From Perkinsus marinus ATCC 50983 (Eukaryota; Perkinsozoa; Perkinsida; Perkinsidae), in assembly GCF_000006405.1 (NCBI RefSeq), contig NW_003205565.1, positions 32,015 through 96,014 of the forward strand: DNA of 64,000 nucleotides, in the 5' to 3' direction. The position numbers and the translations under genes were made by a program. Positions 45,239 to 57,280 of this stretch are shown one piece after another. Numbering within the stretch: position 1 is the stretch's first letter; each line of letters starts with the position of its first letter. The notes under the pieces were generated by a model. That model had not been told where the DNA came from. It made no database searches and worked only from the letters and a program-made list of their open reading frames with translations.

Positions 45239-45261
45239 AGTGTAAAGTTTACACTGTAAAC
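45239..45261. repeat. Overlapping palindrome pair
   Basis: Palindrome 45239-45255 (8-bp arms around G) shares its right arm with 45247-45261 (7-bp arms around C). Confidence 0.75.
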
Positions 45262-45578
45262 GCAACTATCGGATAACTAGTTTGATTCCGCAACTCAGTT
45301 GGGAATAAGTTGGGCCAACTGTAAGCAGTGGTGCATCCGGATGCAGGTCGAATAGAATTCCCACTCTACCACCGGATCGATACTCCTACCAAACGGGCTT
45401 CGAATTGACAGATATTTTTCGTGTTGTGGAAGAGCGCACTATGGGGGTGTTTTCTGAACAATAGCTCGGACGGCACGATTATCATTGTCGATTCGCCGGA
45501 AGTATCAATGCCCGAACAGAAGCATATAAGTATTCATTCATAGTTGTATAAATTCGTGCACTTCCGGTTTTGCTCTCA

Positions 45579-47164
45579 ATGCGTCTTCCACCGAGTTCAA
45601 CCGCTTCAACGCTGCTCCCTCTGGCATTGTTGGGAAGAGCGACAGGAAGAGGAGTTCACGTGAGAGTAGTACATGCTTGCCAGGGCTTGGTTGGCTTGTC
45701 TCAGAACTAGCCTGGTCTTCTTTCAGTTTATACCCCTTGGTGATATCCTAGGCAGTGGGGAACGATCGCCCAGCGAGGGCCCGCCCATTCCTCTTGATGA
45801 CATCAATAAATTATTCCCCATGCATGGCTCGGTGGGGCCGGGTGACGGGATGATGGACTCGTTACTGAGTCATATACTTGATGACCTTGGACACGGCGGT
45901 GACTCATCGGTGAGCAAAGGATTTTTCCTAGATGAGTTTTTGGTATGAGTTTCGCTATTACCAGCTTAGCTCCCTCTTCTTGTAAATGTCTGACAAAGTA
46001 TGGTGTGGATGTCTCTATCGAACACCATAGAGATTTTGATCAGCTTGCGCTTGGCCACCATTGTGCTGAGGGCGCTGAGTTAGCATACTGTAGACTTATG
46101 CGCCGGCAGATTAGGCAGTAGCCTGCAGTTATATTGTAGTCGGCACAACTGTAAACTTAGACAATCGGTAATGGCGAGCCGCATTTCATGAAGGAGTTCA
46201 TTATGAAAAACGGTGGGCCTCTCGACGACCCTTGTGAGAAAGACGTAGCTCGCCTGTGCCCGAAAGATCCGAGTGTGGGGAAGAGTGATATCTCAATAGG
46301 GATGCAAAAATCGAGGTAAATGTGGCAATTCGGCGCTTGATGACACGAGTTGCTTAGGCTGCACTGCCTAGGCCTGAAGGCGCTACAAGTTTCGAAAGCT
46401 TGTGTTAAGTCAGTGGAGAAATCCCTGCCTTTTGTATGTGCAGAACCTATATCGAAGTATTGTGCGGTTGAGGACACCATGGAACGGTATGGATGTAGCA
46501 GGGGTACATACATACTGATTCCCTTTATTAGGGGAGTACTGGCATGTATGAACGAGCAAGTCGATAAGGGCAAAGACATCGGATCGTTATGCCGCGAGTC
46601 CGTTCGAGCAACAAGAGTCATCATCGAAATGGCCAGGAATAGCAAAGGGGTAATGATGCAATGTCCGGTGCTAACTTTTGGTGTTATTTCTCCTCCTAGC
46701 TGGCCACTGTGATGAAAAGTGTGCAGAACTCTATCCTGCCGCGAGGTCAGTTGGGAAACATTGCATCGTTTGGGATGTGGTTTGCTGTCAGTTCACAGAT
46801 CGATGGCGGTGCCCACCATGAGCCGTCCTTCACCGTTAAGTACACTCGTCCTAACGTTTATCCTGGTTACAGCAGTGATATTGGGAGTAGTCGCTCGGGA
46901 TGAGGGGCTCTCGGTCGCCATGGGGCGTTTTCTGACCGCCCCTGGAGCTACGCTCGTCTACGGCACAACGAAAATAAGAGCAGCTTTAGGTAGGATCCGT
47001 TGGCGCGACATCTGTTGTAATGACTGATAATTGCTTCAGAAAAGTTTTGGCTTTTTCGAAAGGACACGCGCGGCTCTGACAAATTGTCTAACGAATGGGA
47101 CGGGTTCGAGTTCGACGAGCGTCCGCCGGTGCTTACTGACTCATATGGTGCGGCCGCCGAGTAA
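45579..47164 (+). CDS. Cysteine-rich membrane protein, GLG1 (Golgi apparatus protein 1)-like
   Basis: The start at 45579 gives a signal-peptide-like N-terminus (MRLPPSSTASTLLPLALLGR). After an intron, an acidic linker (MMDSLLSHILDDLGHGGDSS) leads to spaced-cysteine repeats: DFDQLALGHHCAEGAELAYC, DDPCEKDVARLCPKDPSVGK, LHCLGLKALQVSKACVKSVE, FVCAEPISKYC and GVLACMNEQVDKGKDIGSLC. The pattern with RLCPKD and single cysteines about 20-30 residues apart resembles the repeats of GLG1/ESL-1, a Golgi type I membrane protein. A hydrophobic segment (LSTLVLTFILVTAVILGVVA) near 46850 and an acidic tail ending SYGAAAE at 47164 complete the topology. It is shorter than animal GLG1, with fewer repeats. Exon edges are approximate. 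Confidence 0.6.
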
Positions 47165-47590
47165 AGACCGTCTTCATGAGATGCCATGTCTAATACTGTT
47201 GTTCCACGCTTGTACATGTTTTGTTCGGTAGAGTAATTGAGAGCTGAGGCGGTGCACGATAGAGTCCATGACACAATAACACTAAATATTATGAGTGTTC
47301 GAAAGGCATTCTAGCATACTAATCCGAGGAACACTATGGAAGTAAGAGGCCGAGTGGCCTCGCTCGGCTACAACACTGAAGTGGTAATGGGAAATAGTCC
47401 TGCTGTAACTACGAGGAAAATTCGCGCCTGCTCAATGACCAACTACGACTGTCCATGTGATTAAACCACTTGATTTGGCGGTACAGAGATTTACACTATA
47501 CCCTGAGACAACGAAAGCCATTGCTCTAAACGAACGGTGGAAAGTTACGCAGAATTGTCGACTACGAGGCATTCGCATGATAGTTAAAAA
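47165..47590. other. Intergenic between convergent genes
   Basis: No gene, RNA or repeat was recognised between the cysteine-rich protein gene and the DGAT2 gene. Confidence 0.4.
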
Positions 47591-48642
47591 TCATTCGATG
47601 AGAAGCTCGCGGTTGGCATACTCAGCATAGTTAGCGCGATGCTCGTAAAACAAATCTCTCACCGCAGCAACATATCTGAGACGTCTTTTCAACAACAGAG
47701 AAAGGCGAAATGTGGAATACTTACTTGGCGTGAATGGTTTCAACAGTATCTTGCTCTTCCCATGTGATAGGGGATCCTACAACGAGAACGAAGTCCTTGA
47801 GTCGTCTCGGGTTCCACGTTTTCGCTACAGCCCAGCCAACCCCGAATCGACGTTGCAGCCAACGACGGAATGACAGGAGAAAATCGCTCGTTTCTGACCG
47901 ACAAAAGAACTCTTCCTGTTAGTTTATGGGCTAATGCGAATTGCACTTACCGTAGGCGATGGACTCCCCGAAAGAGTAGCAGGGAACAATGGGTATCCGA
48001 CCAGCATCTCGAGCCAGCTTGATGAAGCCCTTTCTGTTCTTGCATAAAATTGTGTCATGAGTGGGAGAATAAGGAATTAGTTGCTCTCGAGTTCCTCCAA
48101 CAACAATGGTGAGACTGTATCCTTGATCCAGAGCTGTCATGCAAGTAGGGCGGCCCGCATCGATCATGCCACACCAGAGGTACGTCTCTCTCATGAGAGG
48201 AACCTTGAAGCAAATTGACGCGGCTAACTTGCATGTGTCGTGCGGAATGCTATAGAATGCTTGAGGATGGCACATAGACATCACGCCATGAGGATGCAAA
48301 GAGTAAATGACTTTCGGGTGCCGGACTAGGGCTCGCCTGTCCACAAATACAGTCTCCACGTTGGAGGCAAATCTCTTCAAGTTCCGTGCATGGAGCCATC
48401 CCCCAAGCTGGTAGAATGCAGGCCAAAACCTGCAAAAGCATTGTCGAGAACTCAGAGCCGCCCCAACCTCCTCCTCACCTGCTCCATGGCTCGTACTCCG
48501 CTCCGTCGAACAGATAGACAAGGTATGCCAGGACGAGTCCCGTGAAAGTTGAGCGACGGTTGACGCCGGCTACTGCTGTCGGGAGGAGAAATAAAGCCAA
48601 CGCATATAGCAGCTGTCGTTTGAATTTCAAGATTGAGGACAT
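47591..48642 (-). CDS. Diacylglycerol acyltransferase type 2 family (DGAT2)
   Basis: DGAT2 enzymes join an acyl-CoA to diacylglycerol, making storage triacylglycerol in the ER membrane. The start at 48642 gives a hydrophobic N-terminus (LLYALALFLLPTAVAG and GLVLAYLVYLF). After an intron the core has VIYSLHPHGVMSMCHPQAFY (HPHG catalytic motif), FKVPLMRETYLWCGMIDAGR, SLTIVVGGTREQLIPYS, CKNRKGFIKLARDAGRIPIV and PCYSFGESIAYG. The last exons read TWNPRRLKDFVLVVGSPITW and YVAAVRDLFYEHRANYAEYA, ending ELLIE at 47591. Four exons with introns of about 35-50 nt. The order and about 300-residue length match DGAT2/MOGAT; which acceptor it prefers cannot be told from sequence. Confidence 0.92.
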
Positions 48643-49282
48643 TTGACTCAAATGATTTGATTGCTAAATTGGATGCAGGAACTAATGGAAGTTTGGGTAA
48701 TTGGTGAACTCTGGATGGCTGGTTGTCTTAATTGTAGGCGTGTTCGATGTGCCACGGAACGAGAAAGATGTGTCTGACAATGCGTCAACGACGCGTTGTC
48801 ATGCGTGTGTACAGACAGTAATCACGACCTGTCTTATACATCTGGTCGTACAAAGTATTTTAGAGTATGCCCTCCTCTGCGACGGTCGAGGATGAGTGCG
48901 TTAAATATCCCACTTCTGGGCGCGTGGGTCTGGTGGGCTGGAAAACAGAAGGTGTCTGTGGCTTCCAGCCCTCGAAGCATCGAGTTAGTCCGACGAGCGC
49001 CTCTGCTGGCGCCGCGCACGTTGCTCTCCGGCGGGCGCGTGCCGGCGATGCGACGCCGCGCACGGTCGACCAACCGATGCTTGCTCCCGGGAATGGCGGG
49101 CTGGATTGAAAGAAATCATACACGGCATACGCCGTCTGGTTCTGTGAAGCTGCGGCGACGTTCGACCGCACAGGTCGTTCCACGACGCACCCTGGACAAG
49201 GGTGGAGGACGCACCGCGGATGATATGCACGTGTGTGACGGAGACGCACTGTGTGACGCGCCCTCCGTATCGGTATTTGACT

Positions 49283-49374
49283 TGTGTTAACTAGTTAACA
49301 CTTATAAGATGATTTGTGCCTGCCCGGCAAGACTCATATATAGATAAGCATGGCGAGCGCTGTTGACATTAACA
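49283..49374. repeat. Possible solo LTR related to the 34.8-39.6 kb element
   Basis: It starts TGTGTTAAC with GTTAACAC soon after, and ends ATGGCGAGCGC plus a short tail to ...AACA. The intact LTR starts TGTGGTAAGTTAACAC and ends with the same ATGGCGAGCGC word plus a similar tail. At about 92 bp it is shorter, and no clear target duplication was seen. It would be an old or diverged fossil. Confidence 0.4.
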
Positions 49375-49674
49375 AATTGGTAACTCCATGTCTCATGCTC
49401 TTGTTATAAGCTGATGTTGTTAACCTACAACCTATCCTTTGGTTATGTCAAGTCCTAAACATTATACAGACGAGTCCGATGGGAAGCTAGAACAGATTAG
49501 CTTCGCCTCACGTATTCAACGGTATCGAATTCCCCACTTTGTCTATTGTGTTTAGTGCACGTAGTACATATAGATAGTTACGGAACGAGCGAAGGATGCG
49601 GAGGCCTCTCACTTCACAAACACTTCGTGCGTGCACGCGTATGTACGTGCGTACACATTTATTCAAGAAAAATT

Positions 49675-49760
49675 ACGTGATTGGGAATCGAACCTGCGAC
49701 CTTGATGACTCACGACACTCCAATGTCAAGCAAGCTCCGTCTTTTCCCCAGGAGCCCTAG
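49675..49760 (-). pseudogene. tRNA-like relic
   Basis: On the minus strand GGTCGCAGGTTCGATTCC resembles a T-arm, and a stem-loop upstream could present GGA as an anticodon. The acceptor and T stems pair poorly, so it is a relic or a tRNA-derived SINE rather than a working gene. Confidence 0.3.
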
Positions 49761-50187
49761 TCGCTAGAAATATTGAGATTGACAACTGTGTGATGTTGTG
49801 TTCGTAGATAGATGTAAACTCAATCTCTTCAAGTGAGGAATCCTCGCTTTGGAATCAGGCGTTGTCAGCCCCGGTCTGTCCACTCTCGTCTATCTCACTC
49901 TAAGCAGAGTTGACGTCTATAATGCGCTCTTCATGCAAGGCTACACCCCAGGATTGCTCAACTCACATTGATAGCAGCGCACCTCATAGCGCAGTACTCA
50001 CTACAAAAGTTGCACAACAAGGATGGGCTGAATGGCTAGTCCGCCCGGGTCCCGCATCGTACATGTAGTGCTCGTGGAATTGTGTGTCACTATACTACTT
50101 ACGCTATGTTGTTCCGCTCCCGCTTCCTCAACTCGTGTAACCTTTGCTTGAGTATTCTCAGTTATTTCCAATTGATTCTTCGTAAAG

Positions 50188-50849
50188 ATGTCAGGAGCCG
50201 CGTACGACCACAACAACATTTTCGCCAAGATTATCCGAGGAGAGGTAGTGCGTCTTCTGTCCTCTGTTTCGATCCTTTAACACCGTCTCGGTTACTCCAG
50301 ATACCGTGTCATAAGATTTTTGAGACCGAGCATTCACTCGCAATACTGGATGCGTTCCCTGTGACTGAGGGGCACGCTTTGCTACTGCCGAAGGTGGAAG
50401 GGTACTGTGCGCTCAACTCATTCTCCGGGGAGTGTCTACATCGTAGATATGCTACGATGGACGCCATGCCCTCTGAGGTCGCTGCGGCTTTCCTTGCCGA
50501 TCTTCCCAAACTCGCGAGAGCCGTGAAACTGGGTAATGGGGAATCGGGGAGGAGGAGTTTGGTCTCGAATGATTGTTCTCAGCTACTGGTGCTGACGGTC
50601 TCAACATCTGTCAGAACAATGAAAAATGCGCTGGGCAGGAGGTGAGTTCTCATATTTGATTCCACAGGATCTTCACGGTTGCTGCAAATTCAGGTTCCTC
50701 ATGTTCATGTCCATGTGATCCCTCGCTACACTAATGACACGCTGGGCATCAAGTTCCCTGCTAGTGCAAAGGAGATGATTACTCCTGAGGAAGCCAAGCA
50801 AGTACTGAGGGATGTGAAGCCTCTGGGCGGTATGGGTATGAATTTGTGA
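50188..50849 (+). CDS. HIT family nucleotide hydrolase (HINT-like)
   Basis: A small histidine-triad protein that hydrolyses nucleotide phosphoramidates or related nucleotides. The start at 50188 gives MSGAAYDHNNIFAKIIRGE. After an intron come IPCHKIFETEHSLAILDAFP and VTEGHALLLPKVE, then AFLADLPKLARAVKL, ADGLNICQNN, and the catalytic triad VPHVHVHVIPRYTNDTLGIK (HxHxH). It ends DVKPLGGMGMNL at 50849. About 140 residues in four or five exons. The length and triad are standard for the HINT/PKCI or plant-type HIT branch; substrate not predictable. Confidence 0.93.
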
Positions 50850-51006
50850 TACAGGTGTTGCAGAAGATGCAAGCGAACCTCTAATTGTTCAGGGCGGACC
50901 CAGTTCGGCCTGTTGTTTCTACTGCCATTCTTGCGTTGTAACTTATAATCATCTGGTTGAGTGGGACGACTGCGGGAGTTCTTCGGAGTGATCAATCAAA
51001 CCCAGG

Positions 51007-54000
51007 ATGGATAAATTAACTTCAAAGAACGCTGCTAGTATAGATTGGAGAACGGTCGAGACTTTACGGACGAGAGTCGAGGAACTGAGGAAGTTCAGGG
51101 CCAGCCGGATGGGGTGGGTGACCACAGATGTATCATTGAGGATGAGGGTCTTCCAACTCAGGTCAAAGACTCTTTCAGAAAGTGAAAACGCCTCTGCGAA
51201 CAACATCAATCGACAGATCCAAGAGGTAGTCCTGATTGTCCTCCCCGTCCGCACTTCCGGGTTCAGATTCTGAAAGAGACGTTAACCATTGATGAGCAGC
51301 TCGCCAATCTCGAAAATTTCGATCCCCCTACGGAGAAGGGAAGTGATAACCACCGCTTCAATGCCGTGTAACTAGCATCTGATGTAGCAAGGTACAACAA
51401 CAACTGAGGATGGAACGGCTAGGGTTAAAGCGCTCCTATTTCGCAAACCTAAGTTGGAAACGGGTGAGCATTTGGTTCAAGTATGGTCGACTCGATCGAT
51501 GCCCGTAGTAACTTCACAATCGGTGGTTCGCATCGATTCGGGAAAGGGTATGGCAACTCCAGAGGAGAGCCTATCGGCTCAGAAGAGTATGGCGATGGGT
51601 GATAGCTATGAGAAGGCTACGCAGTGCGAACGTTTACGCGATAATACTGAGCAAGGTGGCACTTATAATGGCTCAGAGTGATCGCCACTGGTTCCTCATT
51701 TTAGAGATCCCAGCGGCTGAGTTGGAATGTGTCGTCCAGCGTGAATCGCCTCCAGTGAAATCGTGGTCGCGGAGACGACGATCTTCAGCCCGTAACCCGA
51801 TATTCCCGAGGCGGGGCTCGAGCGCACTGGACAAGATGAGAGCAGCTGCGAGGGTGAGTTTGGGCGCAAATAATCGGAAAGTTCATCGTTCTTGAATATC
51901 GTCTGTGGTGATATTCAGGCCGCTAATCAGGAAAACTACGATGGTAGCACTCCTGCTCGAAACGACGTCGTCAGTCTCACCGAAGAAGAGAAAGAGAATA
52001 TTTGCAAACAGCGAGATTTTGAAGAGTTCCTTCAGCGCGCGAGCAAAATTGTTGAGAAAGCCATAGGCATTTCCGACCTACCGGTAGGGCATAGTTTCGG
52101 AAACGTGTCTCTGAGCTTGTCTGACACTATGAGCCTCTACTTGAACTGCGTGGCGCGTTGCTGGTATCGCAATCTGTTGCATTCTTAGGGGTTGGTGGAC
52201 ATAGATCCATTCATAGACTACGCTACAGAGGAGCGCGTCGGAAAGTCAGTAGGAGGTGCCGGAGAGTCCGTGCCACTGAGATCAACGGACCGAGTGTGAG
52301 AATGGCTCGGGTGCATGTTTCAAGGTCTAACACAGTATCATTTGATATATTGCTGGCAGCTGTTCGTAGCTTATAATAAGCTCAGTCCATTGCTGTTTTT
52401 ACCTACATCGACCTAAAATAGCTCTTCTTATTCTGTTGGATGATTCACCCAATGCTCCTAGGTTCGCTCGATTTGGCGAGGAAGGACGTCTCGGTGAGAT
52501 CACAGATGTCCGGTGGCACAGTGGCATTCCCGAGCTTTTCATAACTAGCAGTGGCGCAGGTTCATGGCAGCGGAGCTATCCTAACCCGGGAAGTGGGTCA
52601 CGACAACGAACTGGGAGGTCGAGCGTTCAGCGTATCGAGTGTCGCTGTTTATGACGCGTTATCCTGAACCTCCGCTCGCTCCAGGTCCCAGCCAGTGCAT
52701 TGCACTTGGGAGTTTGATTCGCTCTAGTTCCTCTACTCTAACGCTTGAGACTACCTGTACTTGTGTTGCTTGAACAGTTGTTACGTATTGCCTGCATTTC
52801 TGATTGAATAATTTCTCCGCAAGGGACGAGTAAGACGCTAGACAATTGTCATTAGAGCCATACTACATTGTTCACGGGATCCTCAGTGTGTAAAGAGATC
52901 ACTGCTCCTCCATGTGTATTTTCCTTTTAGAACCCTGTGGTCTGTATCTGGTCGGTGGCAATGCAGAAACGTCCAGAATTCGTGCTCCGAAGTCATACTG
53001 CTGTTGTGACCGCTATGAGCGACAAGTTCAATCCGACTATTTATCTGGGAGGATCCGCGAGTGGTTGCGTATTAATTTGGGATACAAGAGCCAAGGTAAG
53101 GGATGGCTGGTTTGCTCAAATCTGTGGGAGATGCATCGTAACTCTTGGATTCGTTACGATGAGAGGCGTATATATTGATCTCACATTAACCGAGCCACGG
53201 GTGAAACTTTGCGAAAGTGGGCTAATTGCATTCGATGATCTCGGTCTTAAGTGAGGACCCTGAGAGGACCTTGATTCGCGGCACATGAATTCCCTTCTGA
53301 GAAGTAGTTCCTGGAAATGTTTTCGCCTCAGTTTTCACCAGTTCAGTGGTCACCAGCAGTCGGCGGTCTCGGCGGTGGTCACGAATCCTACAACGGCTCG
53401 CCGTCACTTGCTTCACCCATGCATGCTCAAGCAATATGCGGCATAGAGATTGTTGGTACACGGAATGCGCATCATGTGACGACAGTTTCGCGTGAAGGAA
53501 AGGTCTGCCTGTGGAGCACGGCTCAGCTGGTAGCGGTGATGAGTGGACCCGCTTCATGTGTTTATTCCCAGAGCGAGCCCCATCACTCGGTCCTTCTGCG
53601 CGACAGTGATCAAAGAGGTTATTCGATATCTGCTGTTGCCTTTTCTGCGACTGATGCTAACCTTATCACGCTGGGGACCCACGACGGTCACATTGTGAGG
53701 GTAAGGGCCTTATTTCGACGAGCGAGCAGAGTTGCGAGGATCAGGTGCGCCTGGACAGCACTACAGGGAATAGCAATCCATGGCAAACGACTAGGGCTAG
53801 TCTGCTCGCTCATGAAGGCATGATCACTGCATTGGATCCTCATCCGCTCAGGGACATCAGGGCCATGCAGAAACCGACAGGTGATAGTCCCTACTCACTG
53901 GGGAGGGCGGTTACGGATAATACAACCATAGGTCGTTATGCAATCCCAAGCTATGCACCGGTTAGTTAGGGAATGCATCATTATTCGGGATAATATCCTG

Positions 54001-54707
54001 CTATCTATCCTGAAAATTATTACCGTCTAGCTTCGAATAATAATGGGAAAACGAATGAGACCGCGTGTGTATAATTGAGTTTTTCGTGCATTTGGAGTGC
54101 ATAATATATCCATGATTGTTTGGTATCATCGTAGCTTGTTGTTCTTGCAGTGAGGCGAGGTCTTGATGATCTTCTAGCTTCCGGATCAGTAGATTGGACG
54201 GCCAAATTGTGGAATATGGCCGGGATGGAGGAGAACACCAAGGCTGCAAGTCGAGACAGGACTAGCGGCGCAGCTGATCTCTCTAGCATACTCGGGATTA
54301 CGGAGGCTCCGCCGGCTACTGCTTCAGCAACGGTGGACACATTCAAGTGCTGCTAGCGATGGAGCTCCTGAATCGTTCAGTCGTCACTGTTTCAGGGACA
54401 CTGTGACAGACGTCCGATGGCATCCTCATCATCCGGCGGTCCTGGCGGTCTCCACCGTTGACGCTATTCACATCTGCAACCTCAACTCTAACATCGAATC
54501 GCCAGTAAAGAATGCCTCACAGATCAGCTCGTCATTGTTTTGACTATGAAGATACATAGCATTCGAACTCCCGGATCGGCCCCTCAACGGCTTGCGTGGA
54601 GTGCGGATGGACGTTTGCTCCTTGCCGGAGATGCAGAGGGACGAGTTACTCTCTATGAGGCGGATCGTACTGTGTATCAGCCGAGATCAGAAGAGTGGAC
54701 TAGGTGA
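51007..54707 (+). CDS. Cytoplasmic dynein intermediate chain (WD40)
   Basis: The intermediate chain links dynein heavy chain to light chains and cargo adaptors. The start at 51007 gives a charged N-terminal helix (MDKLTSKNAASIDWRTVETL; RTRVEELRKFRASRMG). The middle is Ser/Glu-rich. The WD40 part runs from about 52430: GEITDVRWHSGIPELFITSS, VCIWSVAMQKRPEFVLRSHT, IYLGGSASGCVLIWDTRAK, ICGIEIVGTRNAHHVTTVSR with GKVCLWS, ASGSVDWTAKLWNMAG, VRWHPHHPAVLAVSTVDAIH, and RLAWSADGRLLLAGDAEGRV. The C-terminus, QPRSEEWTR at 54707, matches the NDEWARF tail of DYNC1I proteins, cut short. About fifteen introns. An axonemal chain is less likely given that tail. Confidence 0.85.
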
Positions 54708-55860
54708 TGGAACATCGTCACGATATCCACATCTCTTCTGATGGGTTAATGACTAGCAACAATCGTAAATGAATTAGAGACGCCGAAGCTGAAGCTACGC
54801 TTCAACTGCATCGTCCTTGTAGATTCGAGGGGAGGCTCTGGGCGGAGGAAGAAACAACCGCGGACGAGATATGATAGCGCATGAACCAAATTCGTTTCAT
54901 TAATTCTTCTCTTGGAATGTGTCGGGTCGAGTTGTGAGTGGACGGCAAGTAATATGAATTCGCGCAACTTGAAACGATAGGTAGAATACTAATAAGATGT
55001 TCCCCGCGGAACGCCAGCCAAGCAATTCACGCCCGTGAACACAGACCACTTGGATGGCGCGATATGCGCGAACCATTAACCATGGGACGACAATGCGTAC
55101 CAACACCGCTCTTGCAGAAACCCACATGTACCAACATCCATCTTCATGAGTTCTATGGCTGTCCCTGCCTGGGTCATCGAACAATGATTCCTGTGAGCAT
55201 TGTGACGGGTCGTCACTGACGGCCACACACCTGCTCGTGGAAGCAATGTTGGCTCGTCTGTGGTCAGAACCCAATTCATACACATTGTTAGCATGGAGAA
55301 ATGCTTTTCCAACAACTTAAGCGTGGCTCTCTTTGTTGATCACTTTTTGTTGTCCCTCCCCCCTTCCCTGGATTTTTCAAAAATAAGGCAGGATCCCTTG
55401 ATCGGGTCGTGTCGCACAATCTATTTTGATGGGCTTATATCTCTCGAGCTATCCACCTCGGGTTCGATCCCGTCACGGCTGGTGTTCGCCGGGAATGTGG
55501 TGCGGCTCGTTGATGTCACCTGTCGATAGTGTCCACGACTGACGAGTGTTCACACGGTGGAGGAGGTTCTCCACTCTTTTTATTGACCACCGCAGCGCTG
55601 GCGCCGCTCTCAAGGGGAGGCAGAGGAGTATCTCACCTGGAGATTCTTATATGGCTGAAGTTGAATATGACTCCAGCAGATCGTGATTGGAGCCATCCCA
55701 GACAGTCTGAATACAATTTTATTTCTAGTCTGACAATAGAATTAGGATGGACTCTGGGGACTATCCAACAAGACGTTGGTGCTCCTGGAATGGCGTCTGC
55801 CGCGTTGCTGTTTTCTGAAGTACTGTCATTCACTCTCTTTGCATTCCTCGCTTCTGTTCG
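54708..55860. other. Unresolved coding-like stretch
   Basis: Plus-strand frames at 55260-55529 (GLISLELSTSGSIPSRLVFA) and 55529-55864 (Gly-rich start, then SLTIELGWTLGTIQQDVGAP) could be exons of an unidentified gene. Minus frames at 54746-55315 (GTAIELMKMDVGTCGFLQER) could be another. No domain was recognised and the strand cannot be decided. Confidence 0.3.
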
Positions 55861-56310
55861 ATGACTATTCAGGGCCGAAAGCGCGGTGGATCAAAGGCTA
55901 ATCGAACGGTGACTCTTCGGTTCCGGGAGTGTTGCGACAACTACGGCTTGACAGGTGAAACTGCATACTTTTCCGCTACTGTTTGAGACCGATGAGTGAC
56001 TCTGTGATCGCAGCCAAGGGATGATGTAAGTCTCAACTTCTGTCGAGATCAATGTAATAGTGATCGAGATCTAGTCCATTGAAACCTTCACTGGGATGTT
56101 TCCACGGACTCACAGGAGCTCCTCCTCCTCCTGTGTCGAGAAGAAAGATATGATAGACAACCAGACTACGACGCCAACGAACATAAGAGGAGAGCCGGAT
56201 ATATCTGAGATTCCCGGTCGAGGGATATATGAATCTCTACGCATAACAGTATGTGCGCCATTCCAAGCCAATGGAGAGCGAGCAAGCAGCAGTAATGATG
56301 ATAGCTGAAT
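55861..56310 (+). CDS. Possible small gene of unknown function
   Basis: A start at 55861 opens a basic exon, MTIQGRKRGGSKANRTVTLR with FRECCDNYGLTG, with a GT-AG intron possible after it. A later frame (56096-56308) is Ser/Thr-rich with ISEIPGRGIYESLRITVC. The link between the two is unproven and no family is recognised. Confidence 0.3.
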
Positions 56311-56573
56311 GTGCCGTGACTATATCCCCAACAACGTCATCTGAGCCACTACCTGACGAAGATGGAGAAATCCTTTGCCTACTGCAGCATGCTCACAAAG
56401 ACTGCAAAACAGGTATATAACATTACCGAGAGCGTCCGTGAACTTCTCCGGGACTAAGCGATATCGATGGCTTGCATTCTGGGAACCTTACGAACAAGTC
56501 GGATTGATGTGGAGGTTGGAGATAGTTGAGAACATCTCCCGATACAACTGTGAATACGACAGTTAGCATCAAT

Positions 56574-56645
56574 TCCGCGGTAGTATAGAGGTTAGTATTC
56601 CTGCCTGTCACGCAGGAGACCCGAGTTCAATTCTCGGCCGTGGAA
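56574..56645 (+). tRNA. tRNA-Asp (GTC)
   Basis: A full cloverleaf of 72 nt. The acceptor pairs TCCGCGG with CCGTGGA, the anticodon loop CTGTCAC carries GTC, and the T-arm is CCGAG, TTCAATT, CTCGG. It follows the eukaryotic tRNA-Asp consensus closely. No intron; CCA not encoded. Confidence 0.96.
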
Positions 56646-56712
56646 ATCTATTGACATTCGGAAATCTTTTTTCAGGTATACGATACCATGACGTTCATCT
56701 TTTCTAGATAGT

Positions 56713-57097
56713 TTAACTTAGCCAACCTACACGTTTCTTCACCTCTGATGTCACTTCTACTCCTGGAAGAGGGACGCAGTACTCAGAATCATCCGCGCAG
56801 GAATCTCTGAGAATGCTTTCATCGTGGACGTGTTCTTCGCTGACAATTTCTGCCTGAAATACATGAGTGTCCATCCAGATGGTGCCAGACTCATTTATGT
56901 TAGAATGAAGTAGAGAGCGGATGCAACATGCCAGGTGCGAACGCACATAGAATCGATGTGCCTAACGCTAGAACTGCAGGCCTACCAGTACTGGACAGGT
57001 TCACGACTTCCATCCTCCAGAGAAGAAGTTCTTTTAAGAAACCCGAAACCGGAATGATGGACCGGTCGAGTTGTCGGCCATTCCCCGAAGTAATCAC
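56713..57097 (-). CDS. Unidentified small protein
   Basis: A minus frame has FYVRSHLACCIRSLLHSNIN, GTIWMDTHVFQAEIVSEEHV and DDSEYCVPLPGVEVTSEVKK before a stop near 56710. A second frame just upstream (to 57097) has FLKELLLWRMEVVNLSST and may be the first exon; an intron near 56960-56990 would be needed. The main exon looks strongly coding but I know no family for it. Confidence 0.4.
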
Positions 57098-57280
57098 CTA
57101 GCCACGACGGTTAGGGACCCTAACATAGGGTAATGTCTTGAGAGACGCTTATTACGATCGAGTATTGTATCCTCCTGGGAGCATAACTTCATACAAATAG
57201 GTACAAAGTATCCCGTAGATCTCTGGTATAGAATCGCTTTCAGTGGATCCCGAAGGAAGCGTGGCAAGGTCGCTGATCAC

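Larger units (their letters stand above)
40314..45578. other. Gene-poor, palindrome-rich region with assembly gap
   Basis: No gene with a recognisable domain was found over 5 kb, apart from a LINE remnant. Short frames exist (for example 40869-41135) but look accidental. The region holds many short perfect palindromes listed separately, a run of 13 Gs near 44149-44161 and the N gap. Confidence 0.5.
48643..50187. other. Intergenic; GC-rich block, LTR-like fragment, tRNA-like relic
   Basis: A GC-rich block (48900-49260) holds open frames on both strands, but they look like composition effects. The rest holds the two entries listed at 49283 and 49675. No gene was recognised. Confidence 0.4.

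Noticed and set aside
48834-49290. Long overlapping ORFs on both strands
   Set aside because: The block is GC-rich, which lengthens open frames by chance; none shows a domain or splice context.
51113-51126. GTGGGTGACCACAG as a 14-nt intron in the dynein chain
   Set aside because: The reading frame is open straight through it, so no intron is required.
55455-55480. CGGGTTCGATCCCG, resembling a tRNA T-arm
   Set aside because: No acceptor, D-arm or anticodon stem can be folded around it.
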